NCBI GenBank assembly: GCA_021155045.1
Contig: JAJNQB010000016.1
Span: 1-64,000 of the forward strand
Length of the DNA: 64,000 nucleotides
Source of the DNA: Arcticibacter sp.
GTDB lineage: Bacteria > Bacteroidota > Bacteroidia > 2-12-FULL-35-15
Direction of reading: 5' to 3'
The position numbers and the translations under genes were made by a program. This document shows, one piece after another, positions 8,941-18,074 of this stretch; position 1 is the first letter of the stretch, and each line of letters opens with the position of its first letter. The notes under the pieces were generated by a model. The model had not been told where the DNA came from and did not search any database. It saw only the letters and a program-made list of their open reading frames with translations.

Positions 8941-9711
8941 TAATATTCCAGCAATCATTAAAACAGCAAAAATAAATAGCATTATAGCGACAAATTTTTG
9001 GAGTGAATGAATGGTTACTTTTTTAATAAGTTTTATTCCTAAAAAAGCTCCTGCAAATGCAGATAGTGTTGCTGCAATTACAATTGGAAAATTCAATTGC
9101 GATTGTACTTTTAAAATATTTGCAGTATAAACAGCCAATCGAGTAGTGTCAATAAATACGGCAATTACAATACCAGTGGCAATAAATTGTTCTTTTGTAA
9201 GCCCAGCTTTAATTAAAAATGCACTTCTTAATGCCCCTTGATTTCCCGATAATCCACCAAAAAAACCGCTTAAAAAACCACCAATAGGAAGATATTTTTT
9301 ATCAAATTCTATTTTTGTTAGTGTAGGTAAAAAATCCATCAGCACAAAAAATATTAATAAACAACCTATGATTAATTTTATAGGCATTATCGTTGCTGTT
9401 TTTTCAAAGATAGTGTATGTGTAAATTGGTGCTAAGTCGGATAGCTGAACCAATAAATAAGCACCAATAAAAGATGCAATTATGGATGGCACACCAAATT
9501 TTAATAAAACGTCTTTATTGAGTTTTTTACCCAACAAAATAAGTTTGAAAATACCATTAAAAAAATGAACAATGGCAGTTAATGCAATTGCAATATCAAT
9601 TGGAAAAAACAGAACAAAAACAGGAGTTAGAATTGTGCCTAAGCCAAAACCTGAAAAGAAAGTAAGGCCTGAGCCTAAAAAAGCAACTAAACAAATTATT
9701 AAATAATCCAT
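8938..9711 (-). CDS. TSUP-family (TauE/SafE) membrane permease
   Basis: This 257-residue protein has about eight hydrophobic segments. Two repeats each carry the G-rich TSUP pattern: FFSGFGLGTIL near the N-terminus and GFFGGLSGNQGALRS in the middle. Members export or import sulfite, sulfonates or other organic anions; the substrate here is unknown. It lies between glutathione peroxidase (6 nt upstream) and bshB1 (12 nt downstream) on one strand, so a link to sulfur or thiol metabolism is plausible but inferred. Confidence 0.88.
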   Translation of the reverse strand: MDYLIICLVAFLGSGLTFFSGFGLGTILTPVFVLFFPIDIAIALTAIVHFFNGIFKLILLGKKLNKDVLLKFGVPSIIASFIGAYLLVQLSDLAPIYTYTIFEKTATIMPIKLIIGCLLIFFVLMDFLPTLTKIEFDKKYLPIGGFLSGFFGGLSGNQGALRSAFLIKAGLTKEQFIATGIVIAVFIDTTRLAVYTANILKVQSQLNFPIVIAATLSAFAGAFLGIKLIKKVTIHSLQKFVAIMLFIFAVLMIAGIL

Positions 9712-9717
9712 CTAAAA

Positions 9718-10263
9718 TTAATTCCCATTATTTATCCATTGTTCTATTTTACTTCCGATTGGCTTTTCTCCTGAATACGCAACATCTATAAGGTTTCCTT
9801 TTTCATCAATCATGTATTTTTGAAAATTCCATTTCACCGATGAATCCATTTTTCCATTCAATGCTTTTTCGGTAAGCCATTTATATACAGCATGCATATC
9901 ATCTCCTTTAACAGAAATTTTTTCCATCATCACGAATGTAACACCATAATTTTTTTTGCAAAATTCTTCTATCTCTGAATTTGAACCAGGCTCTTGTTTC
10001 ATAAAGTTATTTGCAGGAAAGCCAATAATTATAAAGTTTTTGTCTTTATATGTTTGATACAATTTTTCCAAATCTTCGTATTGTGGAGTATAACCACATT
10101 TTGATGCTGTATTTACAATAAGAATTTTTTTGCCTTTTAAATCAGAAAAGGCAAAATCTTTACCGTCAATGGTTTTAGCCTTTAAATCATAAAAGGATTG
10201 GGGGGCTTGCACAAACGACAAAAAAACGGTTGCAATTAAAATAACAGATAAAATATTTTTCAT
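9718..10263 (-). CDS. Secreted glutathione peroxidase-like thiol peroxidase
   Basis: This 181-residue protein begins with a cleavable signal peptide (about 20 residues), so it acts in the periplasm. The peroxidatic residue is Cys56 (NTASKCGYTPQ), not selenocysteine. The Trp-Asn of the active site is present in VKWNFQKY. The usual Gln of the NQF motif is replaced by Asn86 (FPANNF), a change also seen in some bacterial homologues. It probably reduces peroxides with a thioredoxin-like donor. It is the first gene of a run with the TSUP permease and bshB1. Confidence 0.9.
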   Translation of the reverse strand: MKNILSVILIATVFLSFVQAPQSFYDLKAKTIDGKDFAFSDLKGKKILIVNTASKCGYTPQYEDLEKLYQTYKDKNFIIIGFPANNFMKQEPGSNSEIEEFCKKNYGVTFVMMEKISVKGDDMHAVYKWLTEKALNGKMDSSVKWNFQKYMIDEKGNLIDVAYSGEKPIGSKIEQWINNGN

Positions 10264-10336
10264 GATGAGAATAGATTGGTTTGTAAAATACTTAACAAAT
10301 TTAATGCTATTAAGTTTAGAATCGGTTTTAAATCAA

Positions 10337-10344
10337 TAATTTTG
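10337..10344 (+). promoter_or_regulatory. -7 box TAATTTTG for the FAD oxidoreductase gene
   Basis: The TAnnTTTG match lies 24 nt before the ATG, in the divergent region with the peroxidase gene. Confidence 0.4.
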
Positions 10345-10368
10345 TGTTAAATCTAAAAAAAATAATTT

Positions 10369-11499
10369 ATGCATTTAAGCTATTGGGAAAATAATACCTA
10401 TTTCCATTCTGTTGATGTAGCAATCATTGGAAGCGGAATTGTTGGTTTAAGTGCTGCACTAAGTCTTAAGAAAAAAAACAAAAAACAAAAAATAATAATC
10501 CTTGAAAGAGGTTTTTTGCCGATGGGTGCTAGCTCAAAAAATGCAGGTTTTGCATGTTTTGGTAGTGCTAGCGAATTGTTAGATGATTTAAAAACACATT
10601 CCGAATCAGAAGTGGGAGCATTGGTTGAAAAACGTTGGAATGGATTGCAAAGATTGACCAATAATCTGGGTAAAAAAAATATTGATTTTCATAATTGGGG
10701 CGGATATGAAGTGTTTGATTCAAATTCAGAATTTAATAGATGTGCTGATAAAATTGATTATTTAAATAAGTTAACCAAACCAATAATTGGAAAATCAAAA
10801 ATATATAAAGTAGCCGATGATAAAATAAAAACATTTGGATTTAAAGGAGTACATCATTTGATATTAAACACAGCGGAAGGGCAAATTGATACAGGAAAGA
10901 TGATTAGCACCTTAATAAATAAAGTTAGGGATTTAGGAGTAGAAATTATAAATGGTTTTTCTGTTAAAACAATTAACGATGATGCAAACAGAGTTGAAAT
11001 AATTTCAGAAAATGATTTTGCTTTTAAAGTTAAAAAAGTAATTGTGGCAACAAATGGTTTTGCTCAACAATTACTACCAAAATATGATGTTCAGCCAGCT
11101 AGAGCGCAAGTAATCATTACGCAACCAATTAAAAATTTAAAACTGAAAGGCACATTCCATTATCAAAGTGGATATTATTATTTTAGAAATGTTGGTGATA
11201 GAATATTATTTGGCGGAGGAAGAAATTTAGATTTTGAAACTGAAAAAACATCCGATTTTGGTTTAACAGATGTGGTGCAAAATAAATTGGAAGACATGTT
11301 ACAAAAAATGATTATTCCATACACTAAACCTCATATTGATATGCGTTGGAGTGGAATAATGGGAGTTGGAAAACAAAAAAAATCAATCGTTAAAGTGGTT
11401 TCTAAAAATATTTTTTGTGCTGTTCGTATGGGAGGAATGGGTGTTGCTATTGGTAGTTTGGTAGGAGAGGAAGTTGCAGAATTGTTATTAGAAAGCTAA
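10369..11499 (+). CDS. DAO-type FAD-dependent oxidoreductase
   Basis: This 376-residue protein has a dinucleotide-binding motif GSGIVGLSAA at residues 21-30, preceded by DVAII. The C-terminal FAD-contact segment is MGGMGVAIGSL. The layout matches the D-amino-acid oxidase/glycine oxidase superfamily, whose members oxidise amines or amino acids. The substrate cannot be assigned. No signal peptide is seen. It converges with the beta-helix lipoprotein gene with no base between the two stops. Confidence 0.85.
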   Translation: MHLSYWENNTYFHSVDVAIIGSGIVGLSAALSLKKKNKKQKIIILERGFLPMGASSKNAGFACFGSASELLDDLKTHSESEVGALVEKRWNGLQRLTNNLGKKNIDFHNWGGYEVFDSNSEFNRCADKIDYLNKLTKPIIGKSKIYKVADDKIKTFGFKGVHHLILNTAEGQIDTGKMISTLINKVRDLGVEIINGFSVKTINDDANRVEIISENDFAFKVKKVIVATNGFAQQLLPKYDVQPARAQVIITQPIKNLKLKGTFHYQSGYYYFRNVGDRILFGGGRNLDFETEKTSDFGLTDVVQNKLEDMLQKMIIPYTKPHIDMRWSGIMGVGKQKKSIVKVVSKNIFCAVRMGGMGVAIGSLVGEEVAELLLES

Positions 11500-12951
11500 C
11501 TAAGGAGCATATTCATAAGCACCCAAATCAGGAATGCCACTTCTTAAATTTCCGTTCAAATCAAAAGGAATATTTATAGATGTATCACCCGCATCAATAG
11601 ATGGAGAGCTGGTATTTATTCTGTAATCATTTGCTCCAGTATCTTTGAAAAGTGGATTAAAATTTTTTAAGATGGAAGTATAAAAACTAGGATTTGTTGT
11701 ATTTAATGCTGTTTTTAAGATGCATGAATTGAATTTATACTTCATGTAAAAACCGCTTCCAACAGCAGTTGTAGAATCTATCGCAATTTCATCGCTAATG
11801 GTTCCAAACAAAATACAATTACCAAAATAGCAACTGTCCATTGGTCTTACAAACAAAGTGCTTCCGCTGGTATAATAATTATTTAATGCAAGAATAGGAG
11901 TAGTTCTGTTGTCTTCAGTCCAGAAATTTGCAAAGGTGCATTGTTCAAATTTGTATTTTCCTCCGAGTGTTAATGCTGCAACATATTGCCCGCAATTAGC
12001 AAAAACACAATTGTTGCTCCAAATGTGAGCGCCTTGTCCGTACAGTGCTGCTGCTTGCATATTTTTTATAATTGTGTTTGATAATTTAACTGTTGGTGTT
12101 CCTGGAGTAACAACTGTATCTACTTGCAAGCCTATGGCGCCATTTTTTATGATAGCATAATTAATAATATTGTTTTTACTTCCTGCCATCAAATGTATTT
12201 TTCCCCATTGCCCCGCCAAATCTTTATAATCGGGTTCCAATCGACTTCCTTGTATTACTACTTCGTTGTTTTTGATTCCATTAATAATGAGTGTCCCATC
12301 TTTATAAACGGCTAGTACTGCATTTTTATATAAATGAACGCGCGTTCCCTGTTGCATGGTAAGTGTGCAAGCAGAATCGACAAAAGCATACCCAAAAATT
12401 AAATGCGGCTTATCATTTGTCCATACATCATTACAAGTTATAATAGAATAAGCGGGGAAACCATTTGTAGGAAAATTGGTTGGTTTGTGCAAATAAACAT
12501 CTTGACCAATAGCAACCAACTTTACATCTTGTATGTTTCCATTTGTTTCAAATAAAATAGAATCTTTTATAATTAACGGAGAATTAATTCCTGTAGGGTC
12601 CACAGTTACTTGTACAAAAACAAATAAACTATCACCAGCAAGTATTTCTACATCGTTTATAATTGGGTTTGAAGGAGAAGTATAAAATCCATCAACATTT
12701 ATTCTGTATTGTGAATTTACTCCAGCACCTAAATATATTTTAGAAATATTTAATGGTTGTTTATGTTTATTATAAATTCTAAAACTTTTAGTGGTGGAAC
12801 CTACTTGTGTAAAAACAGTATCAAACATTACTGAATCTTTTGAAAATGCCAGTTTAGCATTTGGGTCGGTTAATAATTCATCTTTTTTACAAGAAGAAAG
12901 TAAGAGGGAAGTAAAAAGTAAAAGTAAACCTAATCGTTTTAAAACATTCAT
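11500..12951 (-). CDS. Lipoprotein with predicted right-handed beta-helix
   Basis: This 483-residue protein starts at 12951, where the lipoprotein signal begins (MNVLKRLGLL..., Cys21 in LLLSSC). An in-frame ATG five codons upstream would sit inside the promoter box. The N-terminal part resembles Bacteroidota Ig-like anchor domains. From about residue 200 come irregular beta-strand repeats with Asn and Gly turns, and the end SIDAGD...NGNLRSGIPDLGAYEY is a hallmark of right-handed parallel beta-helix proteins. Such proteins often bind or cleave polysaccharide, but no catalytic residue can be assigned. It is probably surface-exposed. Confidence 0.82.
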   Translation of the reverse strand: MNVLKRLGLLLLFTSLLLSSCKKDELLTDPNAKLAFSKDSVMFDTVFTQVGSTTKSFRIYNKHKQPLNISKIYLGAGVNSQYRINVDGFYTSPSNPIINDVEILAGDSLFVFVQVTVDPTGINSPLIIKDSILFETNGNIQDVKLVAIGQDVYLHKPTNFPTNGFPAYSIITCNDVWTNDKPHLIFGYAFVDSACTLTMQQGTRVHLYKNAVLAVYKDGTLIINGIKNNEVVIQGSRLEPDYKDLAGQWGKIHLMAGSKNNIINYAIIKNGAIGLQVDTVVTPGTPTVKLSNTIIKNMQAAALYGQGAHIWSNNCVFANCGQYVAALTLGGKYKFEQCTFANFWTEDNRTTPILALNNYYTSGSTLFVRPMDSCYFGNCILFGTISDEIAIDSTTAVGSGFYMKYKFNSCILKTALNTTNPSFYTSILKNFNPLFKDTGANDYRINTSSPSIDAGDTSINIPFDLNGNLRSGIPDLGAYEYAP

Positions 12952-12955
12952 CACA

Positions 12956-12963
12956 CAAATATA
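12956..12963 (-). promoter_or_regulatory. -7 box TATATTTG of the beta-helix lipoprotein
   Basis: A minus-strand match to TAnnTTTG ends 4 nt before the ATG at 12951, predicting a leaderless mRNA and excluding the longer start at 12966. Confidence 0.5.
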
Positions 12964-13084
12964 CATATTGAGGCTTTATAACGAATAAAATAGAAATTTA
13001 TTTTATGAAAATAAAAACGAAATATGACGTATTGTCGTAGAAAATGAAATCGGTACAAAACTTGCCGATAGCCCTTGATAAATT

Positions 13085-13780
13085 ATGAGATTTAAAAGAT
13101 CAAAAATATTTTACAGCTTGCTTTATCCATTACTATTTGTAGCGTTAATGTGGGCTGTGAAATTATTCGAAAATTTAACAGGAAACAGTATGGTTTGGTT
13201 TGGGATTTACCCTAGGACTGTTCACGGACTTGTTGGAATTATAACTTCCCCGTTAATTCATGGCGATTATGCTCATCTATTTTCAAATACTTTACCATTA
13301 GTTGTACTTGGTAGTATCATGTTCTTTTTTTACAGACCAATAGCATTTCAAGTGTTTTTTTGGGTGTATTTAATGACCAATATATGGGTGTGGGCAGCCG
13401 CCAGAGAATCTTATCATATTGGTGCAAGCGGTGTTTTATATGGTTTTTTATGCTTTTTATTTTTTAGCGGTATTTTCAGAAAAAATCCTCAACTCCTTGC
13501 TTTATCTTTATTTGTAACAGTATTGTATGGAGGAATGGTTTGGGGTATTTTACCCATAAAAAATGGAATGTCTTGGGAATCGCATTTGCTTGGCTCATTA
13601 GCAGGAATTATTACAGCATATAATTTCAGAAAAGAAGGTCCGCCACCTAAAAAATACGATTGGGGTAGTGATGAAGAAAATGAAATGATTGATGTAAGCG
13701 GAGAACAACTTTCTGATGAAATTGATCAAACAAACAACTCTGTTCAAATTAATTACACCTACAAGCAAAACGAAAAATAA
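13085..13780 (+). CDS. Rhomboid-family intramembrane serine protease
   Basis: This 231-residue protein has six or so membrane segments. The catalytic Ser115 lies in HIGASGVLYG and the catalytic His167 in SWESHLLGSLAG. Asn68 in HLFSNT corresponds to the oxyanion-stabilising Asn. Rhomboids cut transmembrane proteins within the membrane; the substrate here is unknown. A soluble acidic tail of about 45 residues follows the last membrane helix. It precedes coaD by 48 nt. Confidence 0.92.
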   Translation: MRFKRSKIFYSLLYPLLFVALMWAVKLFENLTGNSMVWFGIYPRTVHGLVGIITSPLIHGDYAHLFSNTLPLVVLGSIMFFFYRPIAFQVFFWVYLMTNIWVWAAARESYHIGASGVLYGFLCFLFFSGIFRKNPQLLALSLFVTVLYGGMVWGILPIKNGMSWESHLLGSLAGIITAYNFRKEGPPPKKYDWGSDEENEMIDVSGEQLSDEIDQTNNSVQINYTYKQNEK

Positions 13781-13828
13781 TTTTTTTCGAAAAACAATTT
13801 GTAAATTCGTAGAGCAAAATAAAAAAAT

Positions 13829-14299
13829 ATGTCAAAACGAATTGCAATATTTCCAGGTTCATTCGACCCTATTACAAAAGGGCATGAAAGTATTTTAAAA
13901 AGAGCATTGCCTCTTTTTGATGAAATTGTGGTTGCCATTGGAATAAATAGTCATAAAAACAATTATTTTCCGATTGAACAACGTGAAGCTTGGATAAAAC
14001 AAGTTTTTAAAGACGAAAAAAAAGTTACTGTTGCCACCTATTCTGGATTAACCATCGACTTTTGTAAGCAAGTAGGAGCGGAGTTTATTGTTCGAGGTTT
14101 ACGCACTTCAGCCGATTTTGAATTTGAAAAAGCAATTGCACAAAACAATAAAATAATGGCACCAAGCATTGAAACCATTTTTATTTTACCTGTTCCTGAA
14201 TTATCTGCAATAAATTCAACCATTGTGCGTGATATCATTCGAAACAACGGAGATGCTTCTCCATTTGTACCCCAAGGAATTGTATTAACTAAACAATAA
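13829..14299 (+). CDS. coaD: Phosphopantetheine adenylyltransferase
   Basis: This 156-residue enzyme transfers AMP from ATP to 4'-phosphopantetheine, the fourth step of coenzyme A synthesis. The nucleotidyltransferase motif is FPGSFDPITKGH (residues 8-19), and the second ATP site is INSTIVRD. Length and order match CoaD throughout. Upstream is TTTGTAAATTCGTAGA (13798-13813), resembling sequence before accD and possibly a weak promoter. Confidence 0.96.
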   Translation: MSKRIAIFPGSFDPITKGHESILKRALPLFDEIVVAIGINSHKNNYFPIEQREAWIKQVFKDEKKVTVATYSGLTIDFCKQVGAEFIVRGLRTSADFEFEKAIAQNNKIMAPSIETIFILPVPELSAINSTIVRDIIRNNGDASPFVPQGIVLTKQ

Positions 14300-14342
14300 G
14301 GCACGGCTATTGCTCGTTCTATCAAAAACAATCTTTACATAT

Positions 14343-15767
14343 ATGCGTTATCTTTTTTTTATTTTTCTATTTGTTGTTTCATTTTGTTTGCATGCGCAAA
14401 CACAAAATGTTACAATTAAAGGAAGCGCAAAAAGTTATGAGTACAAAGAGATTGGCGTGTGGGCAAATAACGATTACATTTCCAATACACAAAAACAATT
14501 GTCGTTTACTACAATTGACTCCATCGGTAATTTTAGTTTATCCTTTAATACAAAAACAATACAATACATAACTTTTAAGATTGATAAAAACATTGCTTCT
14601 ATGTTTATTGAACCTAATGGAAATTATGAAGTAATTATTTCTGCACCCGATTCACTTACTTATTTTAATACCAATATTGAACACGATGTAGCTATTTCTA
14701 TAAAACTAAAAAGCAAAACAGAAATTAACGCACTTACGATGGATTATGATAAACGCTTTGATGACTTTTTAGGTGTTGAATACAGGTCTTTTGTTAGCAG
14801 AACACCACAAACCAAAATAGATTCGTTTAAAGTAGTGATGGATAATTTTTATTCGGCAGTAAAAAATGATTATTTCAAAAATTATGTAGTTTATTCCATT
14901 GCATCATTACAAGAAAAAACAAAAACAAGCGACAAAAAATTATTTAAAACATACATTGAAAACAAGCCTGTTTTGTATAATCATACCGAATACATGAATT
15001 TTTTTAATACCTTTTACAAACAAAAATTAGAAAAATTTAGCAATACCAAAGAGGGCGAAGCAATTAACTTTACTATAAATGAAAGTGCCAGTTTTAAAGC
15101 AACAAAAGAATTTTTAAAACGAGATGAATTTTTAAATAACGATACCATTTGCGAACTGGTATTGATAAAAGGATTGTTTGAAAGTTATTATTCCAATACA
15201 TTTAAACGAAGCAGCATAAAAGAGATACTAAAACAAGCCATTGCCGAATCTCTTGTTGAAGAACACAAGCAAATAGCACAAAACTGTTTGAATACATTTT
15301 CTAAATTACAAAAAGAAAGCAAAGCTCCTTATTTTGAATTGCCCGACAAAAATGGTTTAACACATAGTTTGGACCAATTAAGAAGTAAAAAAATGGTTTA
15401 CTTAATGTTTTATGATGCCAACAATGCTGTTTGTTTAAGGCAACTAAAAGCCATTGCAACATTAAAGAAAAAGTATGGCGATAAAATAGAATTTGTAAGC
15501 ATTTCTAACGATAAAACAAATGTTGAATTAAAATCCTTTGCAGATAAAAATCCAAAATACAATTGGATGTTTTTGTATGATAATACCTCCGGGAAATTAA
15601 AAACAGATTATGAAATAATTTCACTTCCTTCATACTTTTTAATAAATACCGATGGTAAATTTATAAGAGTACCAGCAGATAGCCCCGAACAAGATATTGA
15701 CCAATTGTTTTATGACCTTACAAAACCTAAAGCAAAACCCCATAATGTGGGAAGCAAAAAGAATTAG
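14343..15767 (+). CDS. Secreted thioredoxin-fold protein lacking the CxxC motif
   Basis: This 474-residue protein starts at the ATG at 14343, which begins a signal peptide ending ...CLHAQTQ. The N-terminal half resembles the DUF4369-like region found ahead of TlpA domains in Bacteroidota, although I am not certain of this. The last 130 residues have a TlpA/AhpC-like fold (PYFELPDKNG..., FVSISND, YFLINTDGK). Where WCxxC is expected the sequence is FYDANNAVCLRQL, so at most one redox Cys remains. It may therefore be a non-redox or single-Cys relative. Confidence 0.78.
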   Translation: MRYLFFIFLFVVSFCLHAQTQNVTIKGSAKSYEYKEIGVWANNDYISNTQKQLSFTTIDSIGNFSLSFNTKTIQYITFKIDKNIASMFIEPNGNYEVIISAPDSLTYFNTNIEHDVAISIKLKSKTEINALTMDYDKRFDDFLGVEYRSFVSRTPQTKIDSFKVVMDNFYSAVKNDYFKNYVVYSIASLQEKTKTSDKKLFKTYIENKPVLYNHTEYMNFFNTFYKQKLEKFSNTKEGEAINFTINESASFKATKEFLKRDEFLNNDTICELVLIKGLFESYYSNTFKRSSIKEILKQAIAESLVEEHKQIAQNCLNTFSKLQKESKAPYFELPDKNGLTHSLDQLRSKKMVYLMFYDANNAVCLRQLKAIATLKKKYGDKIEFVSISNDKTNVELKSFADKNPKYNWMFLYDNTSGKLKTDYEIISLPSYFLINTDGKFIRVPADSPEQDIDQLFYDLTKPKAKPHNVGSKKN

Positions 15768-15872
15768 TGTTTTTTAGTATGGATTTTATGAATTGGTTTA
15801 ATTTTTTAGTACTTATAAATACCCTAAAAAAGTTTTTTTAAATCATAAAATCTGCCTTATTTAAAAAATTAT

Positions 15873-15880
15873 TAGCTTTG
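15873..15880 (+). promoter_or_regulatory. -7 box TAGCTTTG of fbaB
   Basis: A good TAnnTTTG match lies 29 nt before the ATG. The -33 position holds TCTG at 15851-15854, an imperfect TTTG. Confidence 0.5.
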
Positions 15881-15909
15881 CCTTCCGAAAAAATTAAAAA
15901 ACAAGCGGT

Positions 15910-16968
15910 ATGGCAAACAAAAAAATTGTAGAATTATTAGGCGCAGATGCTGATAATTTATTGAATCACACCTGTAAAGGAATTACCAAAGAACAAATTC
16001 ATTTACCTAGCCCTGATTTTGTAGAAAAAAGCTTTTTCGGTTCTAATCGTTCTTCTCAGGTATTGCGTAGCCTTCAGCAATTATATGGCACTGGACGTTT
16101 AGCAAATACAGGTTATATGAGTATTTTGCCTGTTGACCAAGGAATAGAACACAGTGCAGGAGCTTCTTTTGCTCCTAATCCAATTTATTTTGATTCAGAA
16201 AACATTGTTAAACTTGCTATTGAAGGCGGTTGCAATGCTGTAGCATCCACTTATGGAGTGTTAGCTTCTGTTTCCAGAAAATATGCTCACAAAATTCCTT
16301 TTATAGTAAAAATTAATCACAACGAGTTTTTATCATATCCAAATAAGTTTGACCAAATAATGTTTGGAACAGTTGAAGATGCTTGGAATATGGGAGCAGT
16401 AGCTGTTGGAGCAACCATTTATTTTGGTTCAGCAGAATCATCACGTCAAATAGTAGAAGTAGCAGCAGCATTTGCACGTGCTCATGAATTGGGTATGGCA
16501 ACCATTTTATGGTGTTATACTCGTAACAGTGCTTTCAAAAAAGATGGGGTAGATTATCATACTGCAACAGATTTATCATCGCAAGCAAACCATATTGGTG
16601 TAACCATTCAAGCAGATATCATTAAACAAAAATTATCGGATAAAAATGGTGGTTACCTGGCAACAGGTCATGGTAAAACACATCCAAAAGTATATTCAGA
16701 ATTAACCACAGATAACCCAATTGATTTAAACCGTTACCAAGTAGCAAATTGTTATATGGGTCGTTTTGGCTTGATTAACAGTGGCGGAGAATCAAAAGGA
16801 GCAACAGATTTGGCAGAAGCAGTTACTACAGCTGTAATCAACAAACGTGCTGGAGGACAAGGTTTGATTTCAGGGCGTAAAGCATTTCAAAAACCATTAA
16901 AAGAAGGTATTGAATTATTAAATACCATCCAGGATGTTTATTTAGATAACACAATAACAATTGCTTAA
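15910..16968 (+). CDS. fbaB: Class I fructose-bisphosphate aldolase (DhnA/FbaB type)
   Basis: This 352-residue protein cleaves or forms fructose-1,6-bisphosphate in glycolysis/gluconeogenesis through a Schiff-base lysine. The length matches E. coli FbaB (about 350). Family segments include ILPVDQGIEHSAG (72-84), GGCNAVASTYGVL and ADIIKQK, where a Lys near 239 is the likely Schiff-base residue by family analogy. The C-terminal phosphate-binding part ends SGRKAFQKP. accD follows 45 nt downstream. Confidence 0.93.
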   Translation: MANKKIVELLGADADNLLNHTCKGITKEQIHLPSPDFVEKSFFGSNRSSQVLRSLQQLYGTGRLANTGYMSILPVDQGIEHSAGASFAPNPIYFDSENIVKLAIEGGCNAVASTYGVLASVSRKYAHKIPFIVKINHNEFLSYPNKFDQIMFGTVEDAWNMGAVAVGATIYFGSAESSRQIVEVAAAFARAHELGMATILWCYTRNSAFKKDGVDYHTATDLSSQANHIGVTIQADIIKQKLSDKNGGYLATGHGKTHPKVYSELTTDNPIDLNRYQVANCYMGRFGLINSGGESKGATDLAEAVTTAVINKRAGGQGLISGRKAFQKPLKEGIELLNTIQDVYLDNTITIA

Positions 16969-17013
16969 AGGGCAATCATTTGTAATTCGTTAAATTCGTA
17001 ATTCGTAGATAAA

Positions 17014-17865
17014 ATGAGTTGGTTTAAAAGAAAAAAAGAAGGTATTACTACTACTACTGGTGAAAAAAAAGAAACACCAGAAGGATTGTGGTACAAATGT
17101 CCTAAATGCAAAAAAATTTCTTCTTCGGCAGAACATGCTTTACATATGTATGTTTGTCCGAATGCTGAATGTAATCACCATGAAAAGATTGGCTCAAAAG
17201 AATATTTTGAGATTATTTTTGATAATAATGAATTTACAGAACTAAACCCAAATTTAACTGCTGGCGATCCTTTAAACTTTATCGATACCAAAAAATACAC
17301 GGATAGGTTAAAAGATACCATTAAAAAAACGGAATTGAAAGATGCTATTAGAGCAGCTCATGGCAAGGTAGAAGGAGAAGATTTGGTAATAGCGTGTATG
17401 GATTTTAGCTTTATTGGAGGCTCAATGGGCTCAGTAGTAGGCGAAAAAATTGCACGAGCAATAGATTATTGTATTGAAAAACGTATTCCTTTCATGATTA
17501 TTTCAAAATCGGGTGGAGCACGAATGATGGAGGCTGCATTTTCATTAATGCAAATGGCTAAAACATCAGCTAAATTATCCTTACTTTCAGAAGCAAAAAT
17601 ACCTTATATTTCATTTCTAACAGACCCTACAACTGGTGGAGTAACAGCATCTTATGCTATGCTTGGCGACTTAAATATTGCAGAGCCAGGAGCGTTAATT
17701 GGTTTTGCTGGTCCGCGTGTTGTAAAAGAAACAATTGGTAAAGATTTACCAAAAGGATTTCAGACATCAGAGTTTGTGTTAGAGCATGGCTTTTTAGATA
17801 AAATTGTGAGTCGTACAGAGTTAAAAGTTAAACTGGCACAATTGCTAAGGATGTTTAAAAATTAA
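17014..17865 (+). CDS. accD: Acetyl-CoA carboxylase carboxyltransferase subunit beta
   Basis: This 283-residue protein, with AccA, transfers the carboxyl group from biotin to acetyl-CoA to start fatty-acid synthesis. It has an N-terminal zinc ribbon (Cys29, Cys32, Cys48, Cys53) and the crotonase-like carboxyltransferase core with SKSGGARMMEA and DPTTGGVTASYAMLGD. The second zinc pair is spaced CPNAEC (four residues) rather than the usual CPxC, an odd two-residue insertion. Tandem TAATTCGT-like strings lie just upstream (about 16982-17008). Confidence 0.96.
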   Translation: MSWFKRKKEGITTTTGEKKETPEGLWYKCPKCKKISSSAEHALHMYVCPNAECNHHEKIGSKEYFEIIFDNNEFTELNPNLTAGDPLNFIDTKKYTDRLKDTIKKTELKDAIRAAHGKVEGEDLVIACMDFSFIGGSMGSVVGEKIARAIDYCIEKRIPFMIISKSGGARMMEAAFSLMQMAKTSAKLSLLSEAKIPYISFLTDPTTGGVTASYAMLGDLNIAEPGALIGFAGPRVVKETIGKDLPKGFQTSEFVLEHGFLDKIVSRTELKVKLAQLLRMFKN

Positions 17866-17916
17866 GAGATCATCTCGATTTTTTTCAGTCGTCCCTTAGG
17901 CCGACTTATTGAATTA

Positions 17917-17989
17917 AATGTCAGTTCGAGTAGCGAGGAACGAGTGTATCGAGAACTGTTTTTGAAAAAATGCTATTGCCTCCTAATCC
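17917..17989 (+). repeat. Dispersed intergenic repeat, copy 2
   Basis: The first 50 bp (17917-17966, aatgtcagttcgagtagcga...) are identical to 18075-18124. Similarity continues weakly to the shared string cctaatcct. The core has an imperfect inverted structure (cagttcga ... tcgagaactg). Confidence 0.85.
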
Positions 17990-18000
17990 TACACACTTTT

Positions 18001-18036
18001 TCGATACATCAGCCTGCCGCAGACACTCAAAATGAC
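18001..18036 (-). repeat. Dispersed intergenic repeat, inverted diverged copy 3
   Basis: On the minus strand it reads GTCATTTTGAGTG...TGTATCGA, matching the ends of the neighbouring copies but with a different centre. It sits between the two direct copies. Confidence 0.6.
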
Positions 18037-18074
18037 CTACTTAATTTGTTATGTTTATGTGTTTTATTGAAGTT

